Assembly: GCA_016187385.1 (NCBI GenBank)
Contig: JACPJU010000001.1
Location: 587,144 to 651,143, forward strand
Length of the DNA stretch: 64,000 nt
Reading direction: 5' to 3'
Source: Candidatus Aenigmatarchaeota archaeon
Lineage (GTDB): Archaea; Aenigmatarchaeota; Aenigmatarchaeia; CG10238-14; SCSR01
Part shown: piece by piece, positions 1-8,187 of the stretch
Numbering within the stretch: the first letter of the stretch is position 1
Layout: each line of letters opens with the position of its first letter
Program-made: the position numbers and the translations under genes
Notes under the pieces: model-generated
The model's input: the letters and a program-made list of their open reading frames with translations, nothing else
Database searches by the model: none
Told to the model about the DNA's origin: nothing

Positions 1-9
1 TTGGACATT

Positions 10-810
10 TTATCTCGTTGCATTAACTATCTTATTCCCTGCAAGGTCTTTGTAAGTCCCCATCTGCTCAACAGCCCTGAAGACATACCATCCATCATCT
101 TCAACTGTGCCTACTTGATCCCATATCTGAGTTAATGATGAATATACGTCTGCATCCGGCGAAAGTATTGTCGTAGGAACTTTTGTTATGTTGTATTTTT
201 GTATTAATTCCTTTCCTTTACCAGAAGATATGTCATAAGTCAGTGATTTATCTACATAGACGCCAAATCTGGGGAGTATTTGCATATGCGTTTCAACATC
301 ATAACATTCCGCACATGAATTGTCTATCAATCTAATGACTTCAACAAGACCAACAACTTTCTGTTCGTCCAAGCTGTAGTATGGCGGATAGCCGCTCACA
401 ACCACAACACCATTATCAGACTGCACACCAAGAGCATCCCACAATGATGATATGCTCTCTTTGAATGTCTCACCAGTCACTATTAATGCGGGCAGAGAGT
501 CAATATCGTTTTCCGACATCAATTCTTGTGCTTCTTTATCTGAATACTGTAGAATCCTTTCCTGTATTATGTTAACATTCTGTCTCTTGATGAACGAAAC
601 CACATTATTCATATCGTAGCAATTTTCGCAATCATTGGCAATCAGAGTCAAATGCAGGTTCGCCGGTCTATTGCTTTCGGCAGAAGACTTTATAGGAGCA
701 ATCATCTGAGCAGTAAGAAAAACATTTATTCCGTATAAAATAATTAGCACTACAACAAGTCCTAAAAATACTTTTCCGACTGGCATATCACTAGTTCTAC
801 GTCTTCTCAA
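10..810 (-). CDS. Membrane-anchored protein with two thioredoxin-like domains
   Basis: The 266-residue protein has a basic N-terminus and one membrane segment at about residues 13-33, then two similar domains of about 100 residues. Each domain begins with a beta strand followed by a CxxC pair (CENC at 61-64, CAEC at 166-169) and later has a loop like the thioredoxin cis-proline (SLPA, KVPT). This suggests a tandem thioredoxin-fold disulfide oxidoreductase, or a redox-sensing protein, facing outside the cytoplasm; the activity is inferred. It is the last gene of a minus-strand operon and follows the 60-codon GGCG peptide gene by 28 bases. The start is TTG at 810, preceded by a GATGATC ribosome-site-like stretch; ATG at 786 is the alternative and would remove the basic N-terminus. 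Confidence 0.7.
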   Translation of the reverse strand: MRRRRTSDMPVGKVFLGLVVVLIILYGINVFLTAQMIAPIKSSAESNRPANLHLTLIANDCENCYDMNNVVSFIKRQNVNIIQERILQYSDKEAQELMSENDIDSLPALIVTGETFKESISSLWDALGVQSDNGVVVVSGYPPYYSLDEQKVVGLVEVIRLIDNSCAECYDVETHMQILPRFGVYVDKSLTYDISSGKGKELIQKYNITKVPTTILSPDADVYSSLTQIWDQVGTVEDDGWYVFRAVEQMGTYKDLAGNKIVNATR

Positions 811-838
811 ATGATCATCTCATTTCAAAGTTGGAATT

Positions 839-1021
839 TTATCCGCAACCGCCAACTTGTGAAGCCTGCGACAACTGGGACAACACGCCAGATTGCGAAC
901 TGGACGACATTACCGCACCAGTCGATATAGCCTGTGACAGTGCTGTCAGCTGGAATGCCTGTATACCGGCCATTAGTACCAGTATACCCATCAGCGCAAG
1001 CAACACAACATTTGTATCCAT
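839..1021 (-). CDS. 60-residue membrane peptide ending in GGCG
   Basis: This tiny protein has one membrane helix at about residues 5-25, a Ser/Gln-rich tail, and ends in VGGCG with a single cysteine next to the C-terminus. A very good ribosome site (GGAGG, 1028-1032 on the reverse strand) lies 6-7 bases before the ATG and overlaps the stop codon of the upstream gene, so translation is probably coupled. It sits between a membrane protein with CPVC and CCG...C motifs and a tandem thioredoxin-like protein. The terminal Gly-Gly-Cys-Gly could be a redox-active, lipidated or metal-binding tail. No function is known to me, and this proposal rests on context only. Confidence 0.75.
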   Translation of the reverse strand: MDTNVVLLALMGILVLMAGIQAFQLTALSQAISTGAVMSSSSQSGVLSQLSQASQVGGCG

Positions 1022-1027
1022 TTTAAA

Positions 1028-1032
1028 CCTCC
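1028..1032 (-). promoter_or_regulatory. Strong Shine-Dalgarno site for the GGCG peptide
   Basis: GGAGG on the minus strand, 6-7 bases before the ATG at 1021, overlaps the TAG stop of the preceding gene by one base. It is among the best-matching ribosome sites in the window and supports that the 60-codon frame is a real gene. Confidence 0.75.
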
Positions 1033-2432
1033 TATAATCCTAAACCTTGTAGATATTGCTTAACGGCATAAGAGCCTGATAAGGACGAATACTGCTTTCC
1101 TGCAATAAGCTCTTTGTCAACATCACTCCAATCTTTGTTTTCTGCCAATTTAAAGTATAATGCATCTTGGATGTAAGTCGCCGGGAACCAGTAGGAATTG
1201 AATTCCACAAAAGCATCGAACATCTCCTCTTCGCTGTATCCTTGTTCTGCCATGATGTAAATCAACCCTAGTGCAGAAAATCCATGCGAGCAATCAGGAC
1301 TACCTGTCGGGTTTCCGCAGCAAGGCCTGTAAGAATTCATTGCTACATATTTTGCCTTTTCCTGTTGATTTGGTGTCAATTCGATTAATTCGGCATCACC
1401 ATAGCCAGATTTACCTACACCAATGTCATAATTTTCAAAATACTGTGCGAACGGGCTGTCGTGCAGAATCTGATTGTCATTATGCTTCGCTAGAGCCCAG
1501 AGAACATACATCATGAAAACCGCATTATCTGAGTTGATTGTCAGTTTCTCGTCGGAATAATCTGAAGTCAGCAATTTCTTTTGTTCTAGTGTCAGCGGCT
1601 GTCCGTATCTTTTTGTCATTATGTTGTCGAGCTTGTCAACATCCAATACACCTGCCTTTACCATCTTGCTTACAGAATCTTTCCATGTCGCATCGATTAT
1701 GAATCCTTCTTTCGGGAGAACCTCCAACGCTATGCCATCCACATCCAGATTGTTATGACCTGTAGAGACAGCAGCACCTGTGGTACTGAACACATTAGCA
1801 GCTACCAACGGCAAAATCTGGTAACCGAAAGCAAAAACAGCCGCGATCAACAAACCGATGAATACATATTTCTGACCAGGCGTGATTTCCGAACCCAACA
1901 ATTTCATTTCAGTTTTTCTACCCTCTTTCACATTTGTCATGCATGCGATGCAGATGTTTTCATACGAAGATTTGACAGTCAGCCACAAACCAAATGTTAA
2001 TAAAGCGAGACCTGCAAGCTGCACCCAAAACAAATAAGGTACCAAGAAAACCAGAGGAATTGTTATGAAATTGCCGAGAACAAGGAAATTTACTCCAAGA
2101 CAAACCGGACATATCGTGCCGAATACACCAGCGGAAATACCGAAGAAAGAAGCTCCCCTCGTGAAAGCCTTGTTTTGCATGGAATATTTAGTCAAAGTCA
2201 CTATCACAGCAGACAGCAAAGCGGAAGAAAACATGTAAAAGTAGTCAAAAACATTAGGTCCGACATCTTTGAAAAATCCTATTTCCAAAATCGGAATTGT
2301 AAATACGCCGTAAAAGAACATGAACAAAAGACTGAAACCAATAAATGTGGATAGAAAAAATTTCAAATTCTTATGCGTAATAACAGTGAATATGCTAGAT
2401 ACAACATCCACTATATAAGATTTTTCGTTCAT
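1032..2432 (-). CDS. Polytopic membrane protein with CPVC, CIAC and RPCCGNP motifs
   Basis: The 466-residue protein starts with four to five membrane helices within the first ~210 residues. A CPVC pair (about residue 107) lies in or beside a helix and CIAC (about 160) near a loop. The C-terminal ~240 residues form a soluble domain with RPCCGNPTGSPDCSHG near residue 367, a Cys/His cluster that looks like a metal or redox site. The arrangement recalls membrane disulfide carriers (DsbB/VKOR-like in concept), but I cannot assign it to those families. It lies 23 bases after the His-rich zinc-finger membrane protein gene and 10 bases before the GGCG peptide gene, so all four are probably co-transcribed. 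A role in extracytoplasmic thiol or metal handling is inferred. Confidence 0.65.
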   Translation of the reverse strand: MNEKSYIVDVVSSIFTVITHKNLKFFLSTFIGFSLLFMFFYGVFTIPILEIGFFKDVGPNVFDYFYMFSSALLSAVIVTLTKYSMQNKAFTRGASFFGISAGVFGTICPVCLGVNFLVLGNFITIPLVFLVPYLFWVQLAGLALLTFGLWLTVKSSYENICIACMTNVKEGRKTEMKLLGSEITPGQKYVFIGLLIAAVFAFGYQILPLVAANVFSTTGAAVSTGHNNLDVDGIALEVLPKEGFIIDATWKDSVSKMVKAGVLDVDKLDNIMTKRYGQPLTLEQKKLLTSDYSDEKLTINSDNAVFMMYVLWALAKHNDNQILHDSPFAQYFENYDIGVGKSGYGDAELIELTPNQQEKAKYVAMNSYRPCCGNPTGSPDCSHGFSALGLIYIMAEQGYSEEEMFDAFVEFNSYWFPATYIQDALYFKLAENKDWSDVDKELIAGKQYSSLSGSYAVKQYLQGLGL

Positions 2433-2455
2433 CCTAACTTAGATAATTTTAGTCG

Positions 2456-3127
2456 CTACCTTTTTAAAGCCATGCTTCTTCCGGAGTTGTCTTTCGAAAA
2501 GTCTGTGACATTGTTCTGTTGCAATTGTATATCTTTGTCTGTCTCGTCGCCGTACGTGATTAGAATCTTGTCCAAATCTGTGAAGATATATTTCTCATAA
2601 TCGTAATTCTGCTCCCACGTGCTGTTTTCATGCCTGACAAACATTTTCAGAGTGTTCACATCATTGTTGCAGTATTTGCTGTCGCCGATTTCAAAACAGT
2701 TTGAGTTGAACTTCATGCCCAGGCTGTCCAAAAACATTTTCAGCGGGACATTTGTGGCATGTATGTGAATCACAGTGCCGGCGCCAGGTCCTGATTCCAC
2801 ATGCACATAAGGGCTTCTTACATACATTTCTGGGGGAAATGGCGTAAGTTCTTCGCCGTTCAAGAATATTGCCATATCAGCATGAATATGGGTCGTCCCT
2901 ATGGCACCGACATTTGTCGAACTTGTCAATGCCCAGTAGATGCCATAGCCTATAATACCAACAATCAACAACGGAATCAGAATAAGTAATATCTTGCCCT
3001 TTGTTATCTTCTTTTTCTTATGGTGGTGTTCGACTGGTTTCTCTTTATGAGCGTCATTCTTGTGCTGATATAACGCATCATTGCTTTTGAACTTTCTGCC
3101 GCAAACATCACATGAAACTTTTTCCAT
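2456..3127 (-). CDS. Membrane protein with cytoplasmic C2H2 finger and His-rich outer domain
   Basis: The 223-residue protein begins with a classical C2H2 zinc finger (C6, C9, H22, H27), then a His/Lys-rich stretch, one membrane helix at about 46-68, and an outer domain. That domain contains HIHA (twice) and a VHVES motif, similar to a widespread small domain with conserved HxH motifs in predicted extracytoplasmic metal-binding proteins. A plausible job is sensing or binding copper or another metal outside and signalling to the inner finger; this is inference. It is probably the first gene of the operon running to position 10. The start ATG is 59 bases from the divergent NUDIX gene start. Confidence 0.65.
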   Translation of the reverse strand: MEKVSCDVCGRKFKSNDALYQHKNDAHKEKPVEHHHKKKKITKGKILLILIPLLIVGIIGYGIYWALTSSTNVGAIGTTHIHADMAIFLNGEELTPFPPEMYVRSPYVHVESGPGAGTVIHIHATNVPLKMFLDSLGMKFNSNCFEIGDSKYCNNDVNTLKMFVRHENSTWEQNYDYEKYIFTDLDKILITYGDETDKDIQLQQNNVTDFSKDNSGRSMALKR

Positions 3128-3150
3128 AAGATTCTATTCCAATGCAACCA

Positions 3151-3161
3151 TTTAAACTTTA
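3151..3161 (+). promoter_or_regulatory. TATA box for the NUDIX gene
   Basis: TTTAAACTTTA lies about 30 bases before the ATG at 3187. This spacing predicts a transcript that starts at or very near that ATG, and it rules out the in-frame ATG at 3142 because that codon lies upstream of the promoter. Confidence 0.6.
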
Positions 3162-3186
3162 TCTTGTATTGCACGGTAGTATAAGT

Positions 3187-3639
3187 ATGAAAATAAAAAA
3201 CTGGACAGAGCCTGAGAAATCGCCGAAGATAGCCGTCGATGTTCTTGTAGTCAGAAAAAATAAAATAGTTCTTTTGAGGCGCGACATAGAACCGTTCAGG
3301 GGATCATTGGATTTTCCTGGAGGGATGGTTGAATACGGTGAGACTGTTGAAAATGCCGCTGTCAGGGAAGTCAAGGAAGAGACCGGATTGGATATTTCGC
3401 TTAAGAACATCCTGGGCGTATATTCATCGCCTAGTCGAGATCCAAGATTCCATGCGATTACGATAGCTTTCGTTTCAGGTGTGAAAGGAGGTAGTCTGAA
3501 AAGTAGCTTTGAAGGAAGAGCAGAATGGCATGACGTAGATAAGATTCCGATGAAAGAAATGGGATTCGACCACGCGAAAATTCTTAGAGACTATATAAAA
3601 TGGAAAAGGAAGAAAGGAACTTACTGGTCTACAAAATAA
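3187..3639 (+). CDS. NUDIX hydrolase
   Basis: The protein of about 150 residues carries a complete NUDIX box (GGMVEYGE ... REVKEETGL), including the REVKEE core whose glutamates bind the catalytic metal. NUDIX enzymes hydrolyse nucleoside diphosphates linked to another group, such as oxidised nucleotides, ADP-ribose or nucleotide sugars; the substrate cannot be read from sequence. The flanking strand VDVLVVRKNKIVLLRR is typical of the fold. I chose ATG 3187 over the in-frame ATG at 3142 because the TATA box lies between them. The gene ends 2 bases from the convergent aspartic-protease gene. Confidence 0.85.
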   Translation: MKIKNWTEPEKSPKIAVDVLVVRKNKIVLLRRDIEPFRGSLDFPGGMVEYGETVENAAVREVKEETGLDISLKNILGVYSSPSRDPRFHAITIAFVSGVKGGSLKSSFEGRAEWHDVDKIPMKEMGFDHAKILRDYIKWKRKKGTYWSTK

Positions 3640-3641
3640 AA

Positions 3642-3983
3642 TTAATAATTGATGTAATTTTTTGTAAATTTTACAATACCCGTATTTTCGTCTATAACAG
3701 CTTTTGCCAGTTGTAAGAAATCATGACCTATAAGGTTCTTTTTACCTCCTGTTATCAGAAGTGTAAATTTATAACCATCTATCTCAACAGATGCCCCATA
3801 TACAGGTTTGGTATCAGCGTACTCTCCTGCCGCCTCTATCAGCAAGTTATCCAGATGGGGAGCACCGATTCTCAGTAAGACTTCTTCATTTATCATTGTC
3901 CTTTCAGCACCTGTATCTATGACTGCTTCTACTTCTTCATACTTACCATTAACGGAAATTTTGGCTTTCTTAACAATTTCCAT
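3642..3983 (-). CDS. Single-domain retropepsin-like aspartic protease
   Basis: The 113-residue protein matches the clan AA (retropepsin/Ddi1-like) half-protease fold: an active-site AVIDTGAERTMI loop at about residues 20-31, and the closing NLIGHDFLQLA segment near residue 83 that corresponds to the conserved ILG turn. Such proteins work as homodimers, each giving one Asp. There is no membrane segment or signal peptide, so it acts in the cytoplasm. There is no gag, reverse transcriptase or integrase nearby, so it is not a retroelement remnant. Substrate unknown. A TATA box around 3998-4007 on the minus strand suits leaderless translation from ATG 3983. Confidence 0.75.
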   Translation of the reverse strand: MEIVKKAKISVNGKYEEVEAVIDTGAERTMINEEVLLRIGAPHLDNLLIEAAGEYADTKPVYGASVEIDGYKFTLLITGGKKNLIGHDFLQLAKAVIDENTGIVKFTKNYINY

Positions 3984-4014
3984 ATTATTGAATTGTTTTT
4001 CAATTTATAAAAAC

Positions 4015-4650
4015 TTATTTGAGCTTCGCATCAATTTCTTTCTGAATTCTTTTCGCGCATCTTTCAGCTATATCTTCCGGGTCATTCTCAGCATCTATAT
4101 ATTCAACATTGAATTTCTTCACCAAGTCCTTCGGCAGATTGTAGAATATCTTGAGCTGTTCATCAAGATGTCCTCTGGTTTCAAACTTGTCGAATTCTCT
4201 TTTTTCTATCCTGCTTCTCTTGTGTATTTCATCTGCTAGTACCTTCAAGATTAACGCCAAATCCGGAATGTTTTTATCGAATTTGTTTATATCTTCCAGC
4301 CATTTGAGGTCTGCTTTGCCGATAAGGCTTTGGTAGATATATGTGGTAAGCAACGAACGTTCTTGTATCACAACAAAATTCTCATTTGATTCTTTCAACG
4401 GCTTGGTAACTGTTTCATAATGGTGCAGATGATCGGTTGCGAATGCCAGCGCAAATACATTAGACGATACATTATCTTTGGAATTTGCAAGAATTCTAGT
4501 CAGAAAACCTGTTGCCAGTCTGCTGGGGACTTCAGTTCTCTTGAAAATGATATCTTTATTGTTCCGTCTGAGAATCTCCACCAATAGATTGGCTATTGTA
4601 GACTTGCCAGAGAAATCTGTCCCGTCTATGCTGATTACAAGCGCTGGCAT
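4015..4650 (-). CDS. tmk: Thymidylate kinase-like P-loop nucleotide kinase
   Basis: The 211-residue protein has a Walker A loop DGTDFSGKST at residues 9-18 and an ERSLLTTYIYQ segment at about 97-107 that matches the DR..S..AYQ signature of thymidylate kinases, here with Glu for the Asp. Length fits the family (about 200-215). The expected reaction is dTMP to dTDP with ATP, in the cytoplasm. The Asp-to-Glu change and loose lid region (RSRIEKREFDKFE) leave open another (deoxy)nucleotide substrate. It has its own TATA-like TATAAATATT at 4672-4681, inside the end of the helicase gene. Confidence 0.75.
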   Translation of the reverse strand: MPALVISIDGTDFSGKSTIANLLVEILRRNNKDIIFKRTEVPSRLATGFLTRILANSKDNVSSNVFALAFATDHLHHYETVTKPLKESNENFVVIQERSLLTTYIYQSLIGKADLKWLEDINKFDKNIPDLALILKVLADEIHKRSRIEKREFDKFETRGHLDEQLKIFYNLPKDLVKKFNVEYIDAENDPEDIAERCAKRIQKEIDAKLK

Positions 4651-4680
4651 AATTGTTTAGATGGTTTGGATAATAAATAT

Positions 4681-7491
4681 TTATACCGACCAGTACCTTT
4701 TCGTCTTAGCGAACTGTTTCTCAGCTTCTAAAACATCCCTTAATAGTGCATCGTCATCCTTATGATATTTCGCCAAAATCCTTTTCGCTGTAGTGGGTCC
4801 CACACCTTTGCCAGCCAGAACTTTCACAGTCTTGGCTCTATATGCTATGAACAAATCGGCACGTTTCTTCATATTCTCGTATCTCTTCCTGTCAATATCT
4901 GTCATCCCTGTCTTTCTCATAGCTTTTTTGACAATTTTGCTGCCTTCTGTCCAGTGTTTCTTCAAAACCGCAAGTAGTCTCGCATCACACTTGCTGCATT
5001 TTAATTTGTCATTGACTTCCTTCACAGCAAACGTCTGTTCCCACTGGCCGCAATTGACACAGACCAGCCTGACGTGAGTGTTGGCTATCCTCTGCTTGAA
5101 CAATTCAAAAATTTCCATCTCTGGCTTCTCCGGACCGATAACTTCAGCGTACTTGTCCTGAATACCAATCTTTCCCAGATAAGACAATCCATTCCTGAAA
5201 ACAACTTGAATCTCCTTGTTCTGTATCTTCTTCAGTATCTCAGTAGCTTTCTCTATGTCGAATTTTTCTGTCTCCAACTCTTTCAAAGTCTCCTTGTAAA
5301 TAGGGGTGCCAACATAATCCTCCATGATTTTTTTCATAGTTATCTTCCCAAGCTCAGCGTCTCGTGTAATAGCACCAAATCTTTTCGCCACATGGACAAA
5401 CTTCCAAGCAAACAATTCGCTGTTCCTCAGGCTCATCTCAAGATAGCTCTGCAAATGCTCAGGCTTTGTGCTGAACAAGACTTCCTTAAGCAGGTCAATA
5501 TTTTTCTTTTGGAATTGCATCATTATCCTGTAGGGGTCAGTCTTCAGTCCGACAGAACCAACCCTGCTGGTCAGCAGCGCAACAATGACTCTTCCCAATG
5601 TCTCATTCACATTGTTGCCAAAGCACGAATGTATAATCACCAGATTTTCATAATCTTCCACAAGAATTGTCTTATCGTCAGGAACAACGCCGAATTTCAT
5701 CTGTTTCTTGACAGTATCTATCATATTTTTAGCGCAATTCTCGTCAACGGGATATAGTTTCTGTACTTCGTGTACAACTTCATTTTGAGACATATGTCTC
5801 ATTTTCTCGGAAATTGTTCTTCTCAATCTCCCAACTTCTTCTGTCACATCATGCAATACAGGTATCAACTCTCCCTCCCATCCGGGCACTGCAGCTTCTG
5901 CATCCTCCACTGGTTCCACCATCACCTTGTCTCCTTCCACAGTGACAATCCTCCACGGCTGGCCTTTCACTATGAATGTTGTATTCGGCTCGCCATGTAC
6001 AGCTATGAATTCCTCGTCAAGGACTCCAACAAAAGAATTGTCGAACATGTTGAAGATTCGATATTGTTTTATGTTCGGTATTGTGCTGAGATTCTCGAAA
6101 TAATATTTGAACCCTCTTAGTCTCTTTTTTATGTGACCATTAAGAAAAATGAGTCCGAGTCTTTCCATCTGTTTGCAGACATCCAGAAATTCCTGGTAGC
6201 TTAAATTCCTGTATGGATAAGCACGCTTTATGATATTGTAGGCCTTCTCAAGCTCTATCGTGCCGAAATCGAATGTAAGTCCAATCAGCTGGTGTGCAAG
6301 AACATCATAAGAACTTTCATGGGATGTAGAAGTCTCCAATTCTCCTGCCAGAGATTTTCTTGCAATAACAGACGACTCGAAATTGTCATCTTCATCTGTA
6401 GTTATGACAACACCCTTACTAACTTTTGACAATTCATGTCCGCTTCGTCCAACACGCTGTATCAACTGGCTTACCTGACGTGGCGACATGTATTGAACGA
6501 CCAAGTCAACAGAGCCTATGTCTATGCCCAGCTGAAGGCTGCTTGTGGAAATCAATGATTTTATTTTCTCTTCTTTGAAATCCTTCTCGGCTTTTATCCT
6601 CACTTCCTTGCTCAATGACCCATGATGTATGGCGGCTGGAAACTTTTTGTCAACAAGCCTTATCCTTGATGCGAGAATTTCCGCAAAGTCCCTTGTGTTT
6701 GTGAACGTGAGAGTGGAACGAGATTTTTCAATCAAGTCCATTATCGTTCTCACTCTTGCCGCCGTGTCTTTCGACGAGAATATTTTCTCTGCTATTTTAT
6801 CGTCTTCGCTTGTTGGCTTGGGATGGATGACATCTATATCGAACTTCTTGTCCAAGTCAGCTTTCACTATCTTGGTGAGCTTCCCGCCAGAAAAGAATTC
6901 CGCGACATGTTCAGGATTAGACACGGTAGCTGACAGCATAATAAGCTGGAAATCACCGCATAATTCCCTTATCCTCTCCAATGCGACAGTCAGCTGTACG
7001 CCACGCTTTGAATCGACAACTTCATGGACTTCATCTATAACAATGTGCTTGACATTTCTCAAAATTTCTCTTATATTCTTTCCCGTGAGCATCGGCTGCA
7101 ATTGCTCAAGTGTCGTAATCATTATATCCGGAGGGAATTCAATCTGCATCTTCCTTTCATGAGGAGATGTATCACCATGCCTGACAGCAACTTCCAGTTC
7201 CAATTCTTTTGCCCACCACATTATCCTTTCAAGCATGTCCCTGTTCAATGATTTCATCGGGGTTATGTAAAGCGTGTTGACCTGTTTAGGTTCTTCTTCT
7301 GTTATCCTCTCGAAAATCTTCAACAATGCGCTTTCTGTCTTACCGCTGCCTGTAGGTGCGATAACCAAAACATTCAGTCCGGATGCTATGTACGGTATGG
7401 CCAATTGTTGAGGCAGTGTAGCTTCCTTGAATCTTTTCTGGATTACCTTCTGCATTTTCGGTGATAGTTGTTTGAAAACCATATAAATCAC
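4681..7491 (-). CDS. lhr: Lhr-type DEAD/DEAH helicase
   Basis: The 936-residue protein has the superfamily 2 helicase motifs in order: APTGSGKTES (motif I), DEVHEV (motif II), LSATV (motif III) and QLIQRVGRSGH (motif VI), followed by a large C-terminal part as in archaeal Lhr proteins. Near the end is a zinc-ribbon-like CVNC/CSKC pair (about 808-834) and a helix-hairpin-helix-like GKGVGPTTAKRIL segment. Archaeal Lhr proteins act in DNA repair and remodelling of replication forks or RNA-DNA hybrids. The GTG at 7491 overlaps the upstream HAD stop as GTGA; ATG at 7482 is an equally possible start. The two genes are clearly coupled. Confidence 0.85.
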   Translation of the reverse strand: MIYMVFKQLSPKMQKVIQKRFKEATLPQQLAIPYIASGLNVLVIAPTGSGKTESALLKIFERITEEEPKQVNTLYITPMKSLNRDMLERIMWWAKELELEVAVRHGDTSPHERKMQIEFPPDIMITTLEQLQPMLTGKNIREILRNVKHIVIDEVHEVVDSKRGVQLTVALERIRELCGDFQLIMLSATVSNPEHVAEFFSGGKLTKIVKADLDKKFDIDVIHPKPTSEDDKIAEKIFSSKDTAARVRTIMDLIEKSRSTLTFTNTRDFAEILASRIRLVDKKFPAAIHHGSLSKEVRIKAEKDFKEEKIKSLISTSSLQLGIDIGSVDLVVQYMSPRQVSQLIQRVGRSGHELSKVSKGVVITTDEDDNFESSVIARKSLAGELETSTSHESSYDVLAHQLIGLTFDFGTIELEKAYNIIKRAYPYRNLSYQEFLDVCKQMERLGLIFLNGHIKKRLRGFKYYFENLSTIPNIKQYRIFNMFDNSFVGVLDEEFIAVHGEPNTTFIVKGQPWRIVTVEGDKVMVEPVEDAEAAVPGWEGELIPVLHDVTEEVGRLRRTISEKMRHMSQNEVVHEVQKLYPVDENCAKNMIDTVKKQMKFGVVPDDKTILVEDYENLVIIHSCFGNNVNETLGRVIVALLTSRVGSVGLKTDPYRIMMQFQKKNIDLLKEVLFSTKPEHLQSYLEMSLRNSELFAWKFVHVAKRFGAITRDAELGKITMKKIMEDYVGTPIYKETLKELETEKFDIEKATEILKKIQNKEIQVVFRNGLSYLGKIGIQDKYAEVIGPEKPEMEIFELFKQRIANTHVRLVCVNCGQWEQTFAVKEVNDKLKCSKCDARLLAVLKKHWTEGSKIVKKAMRKTGMTDIDRKRYENMKKRADLFIAYRAKTVKVLAGKGVGPTTAKRILAKYHKDDDALLRDVLEAEKQFAKTKRYWSV

Positions 7492-8087
7492 AGATACCTT
7501 TTCAATTCTTTCTTGAGTTGAATTGCATTCTTGAATAGGACAGCATTCATCCCGGCCTTTCTCGCGCTGGCGACATTCTCGGACTTGTCATCAATGAAAA
7601 CGCATTCACCGGCTTTAACCTTAAGCCTTTTCACAGCATGCTTGTAAATCCCGATATTAGGTTTTCTCATTCCTAATCGGCAAGACAAAAACACAGGTTC
7701 AAAGAATTTGTAATGCCCTAATTTTCGATGAAGCCTTTCATGGGCACGGATTGTATTTGAAAGCGCTGCAACCCTGTAACCTTCATTCTTAATCTCTTTT
7801 ATGATTTTTACAACACTCTTGTCAACTGGAGCAGTAGCTTTTACGAAAGAATTCATCCATGTCTTTTTGAGCAGATTCGTGTCCTTTATCCCCAATTCTT
7901 TCGACAGCCTTGCCCAGAATTCTTTTGCCGAAATCTTGTCCGTCTCTACCGGAGATTTTAATTTATCATATGCTTTCTCAATATCCTCGGTACTTGTTTT
8001 GAATTCTCTATCTACAGCCTTGTAAATATGCGCCATAGGGTCTTTTGTAATCACCCCGCCCACATCGAATACAAAAACCTTAATCAA
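7488..8087 (-). CDS. HAD-superfamily hydrolase (subfamily IA)
   Basis: The 199-residue protein has all HAD motifs: FDVGGVI at the N-terminus (nucleophile Asp), ALSNT (motif II), the lysine in RKPNIGIYK (motif III) and FIDDKSENVASARKAG (motif IV). The DVGGV form is typical of IA members such as epoxide-hydrolase-like or sugar-phosphate phosphatases; substrate unknown. The start is TTG at 8087, preceded by a GAGGT ribosome site. A 10-base palindromic AGTATATACT at 8113-8122 is a likely TATA element. The stop overlaps the helicase start, so the two genes are co-transcribed. Confidence 0.8.
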   Translation of the reverse strand: MIKVFVFDVGGVITKDPMAHIYKAVDREFKTSTEDIEKAYDKLKSPVETDKISAKEFWARLSKELGIKDTNLLKKTWMNSFVKATAPVDKSVVKIIKEIKNEGYRVAALSNTIRAHERLHRKLGHYKFFEPVFLSCRLGMRKPNIGIYKHAVKRLKVKAGECVFIDDKSENVASARKAGMNAVLFKNAIQLKKELKRYL

Positions 8088-8187
8088 GATAATTACCTCT
8101 AACCACGGCAGGAGTATATACTATAGCATCTATCGCTGACATAATCTAAATAGCGAATAAATATTCTTTTAACACCTAATAAAGTTA

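Noticed and set aside
3142-3186. Upstream in-frame ATG of the NUDIX gene
   Set aside because: The TATA box lies downstream of this ATG, so it would not be in the transcript.
3642-3983. Retrotransposon remnant
   Set aside because: No reverse transcriptase, integrase or terminal repeats; the gene is compact with its own promoter.
5074-5757. Plus-strand open frame of 227 codons opposite the Lhr helicase
   Set aside because: It has no family features or promoter, and the minus-strand helicase with all motifs accounts for the region.
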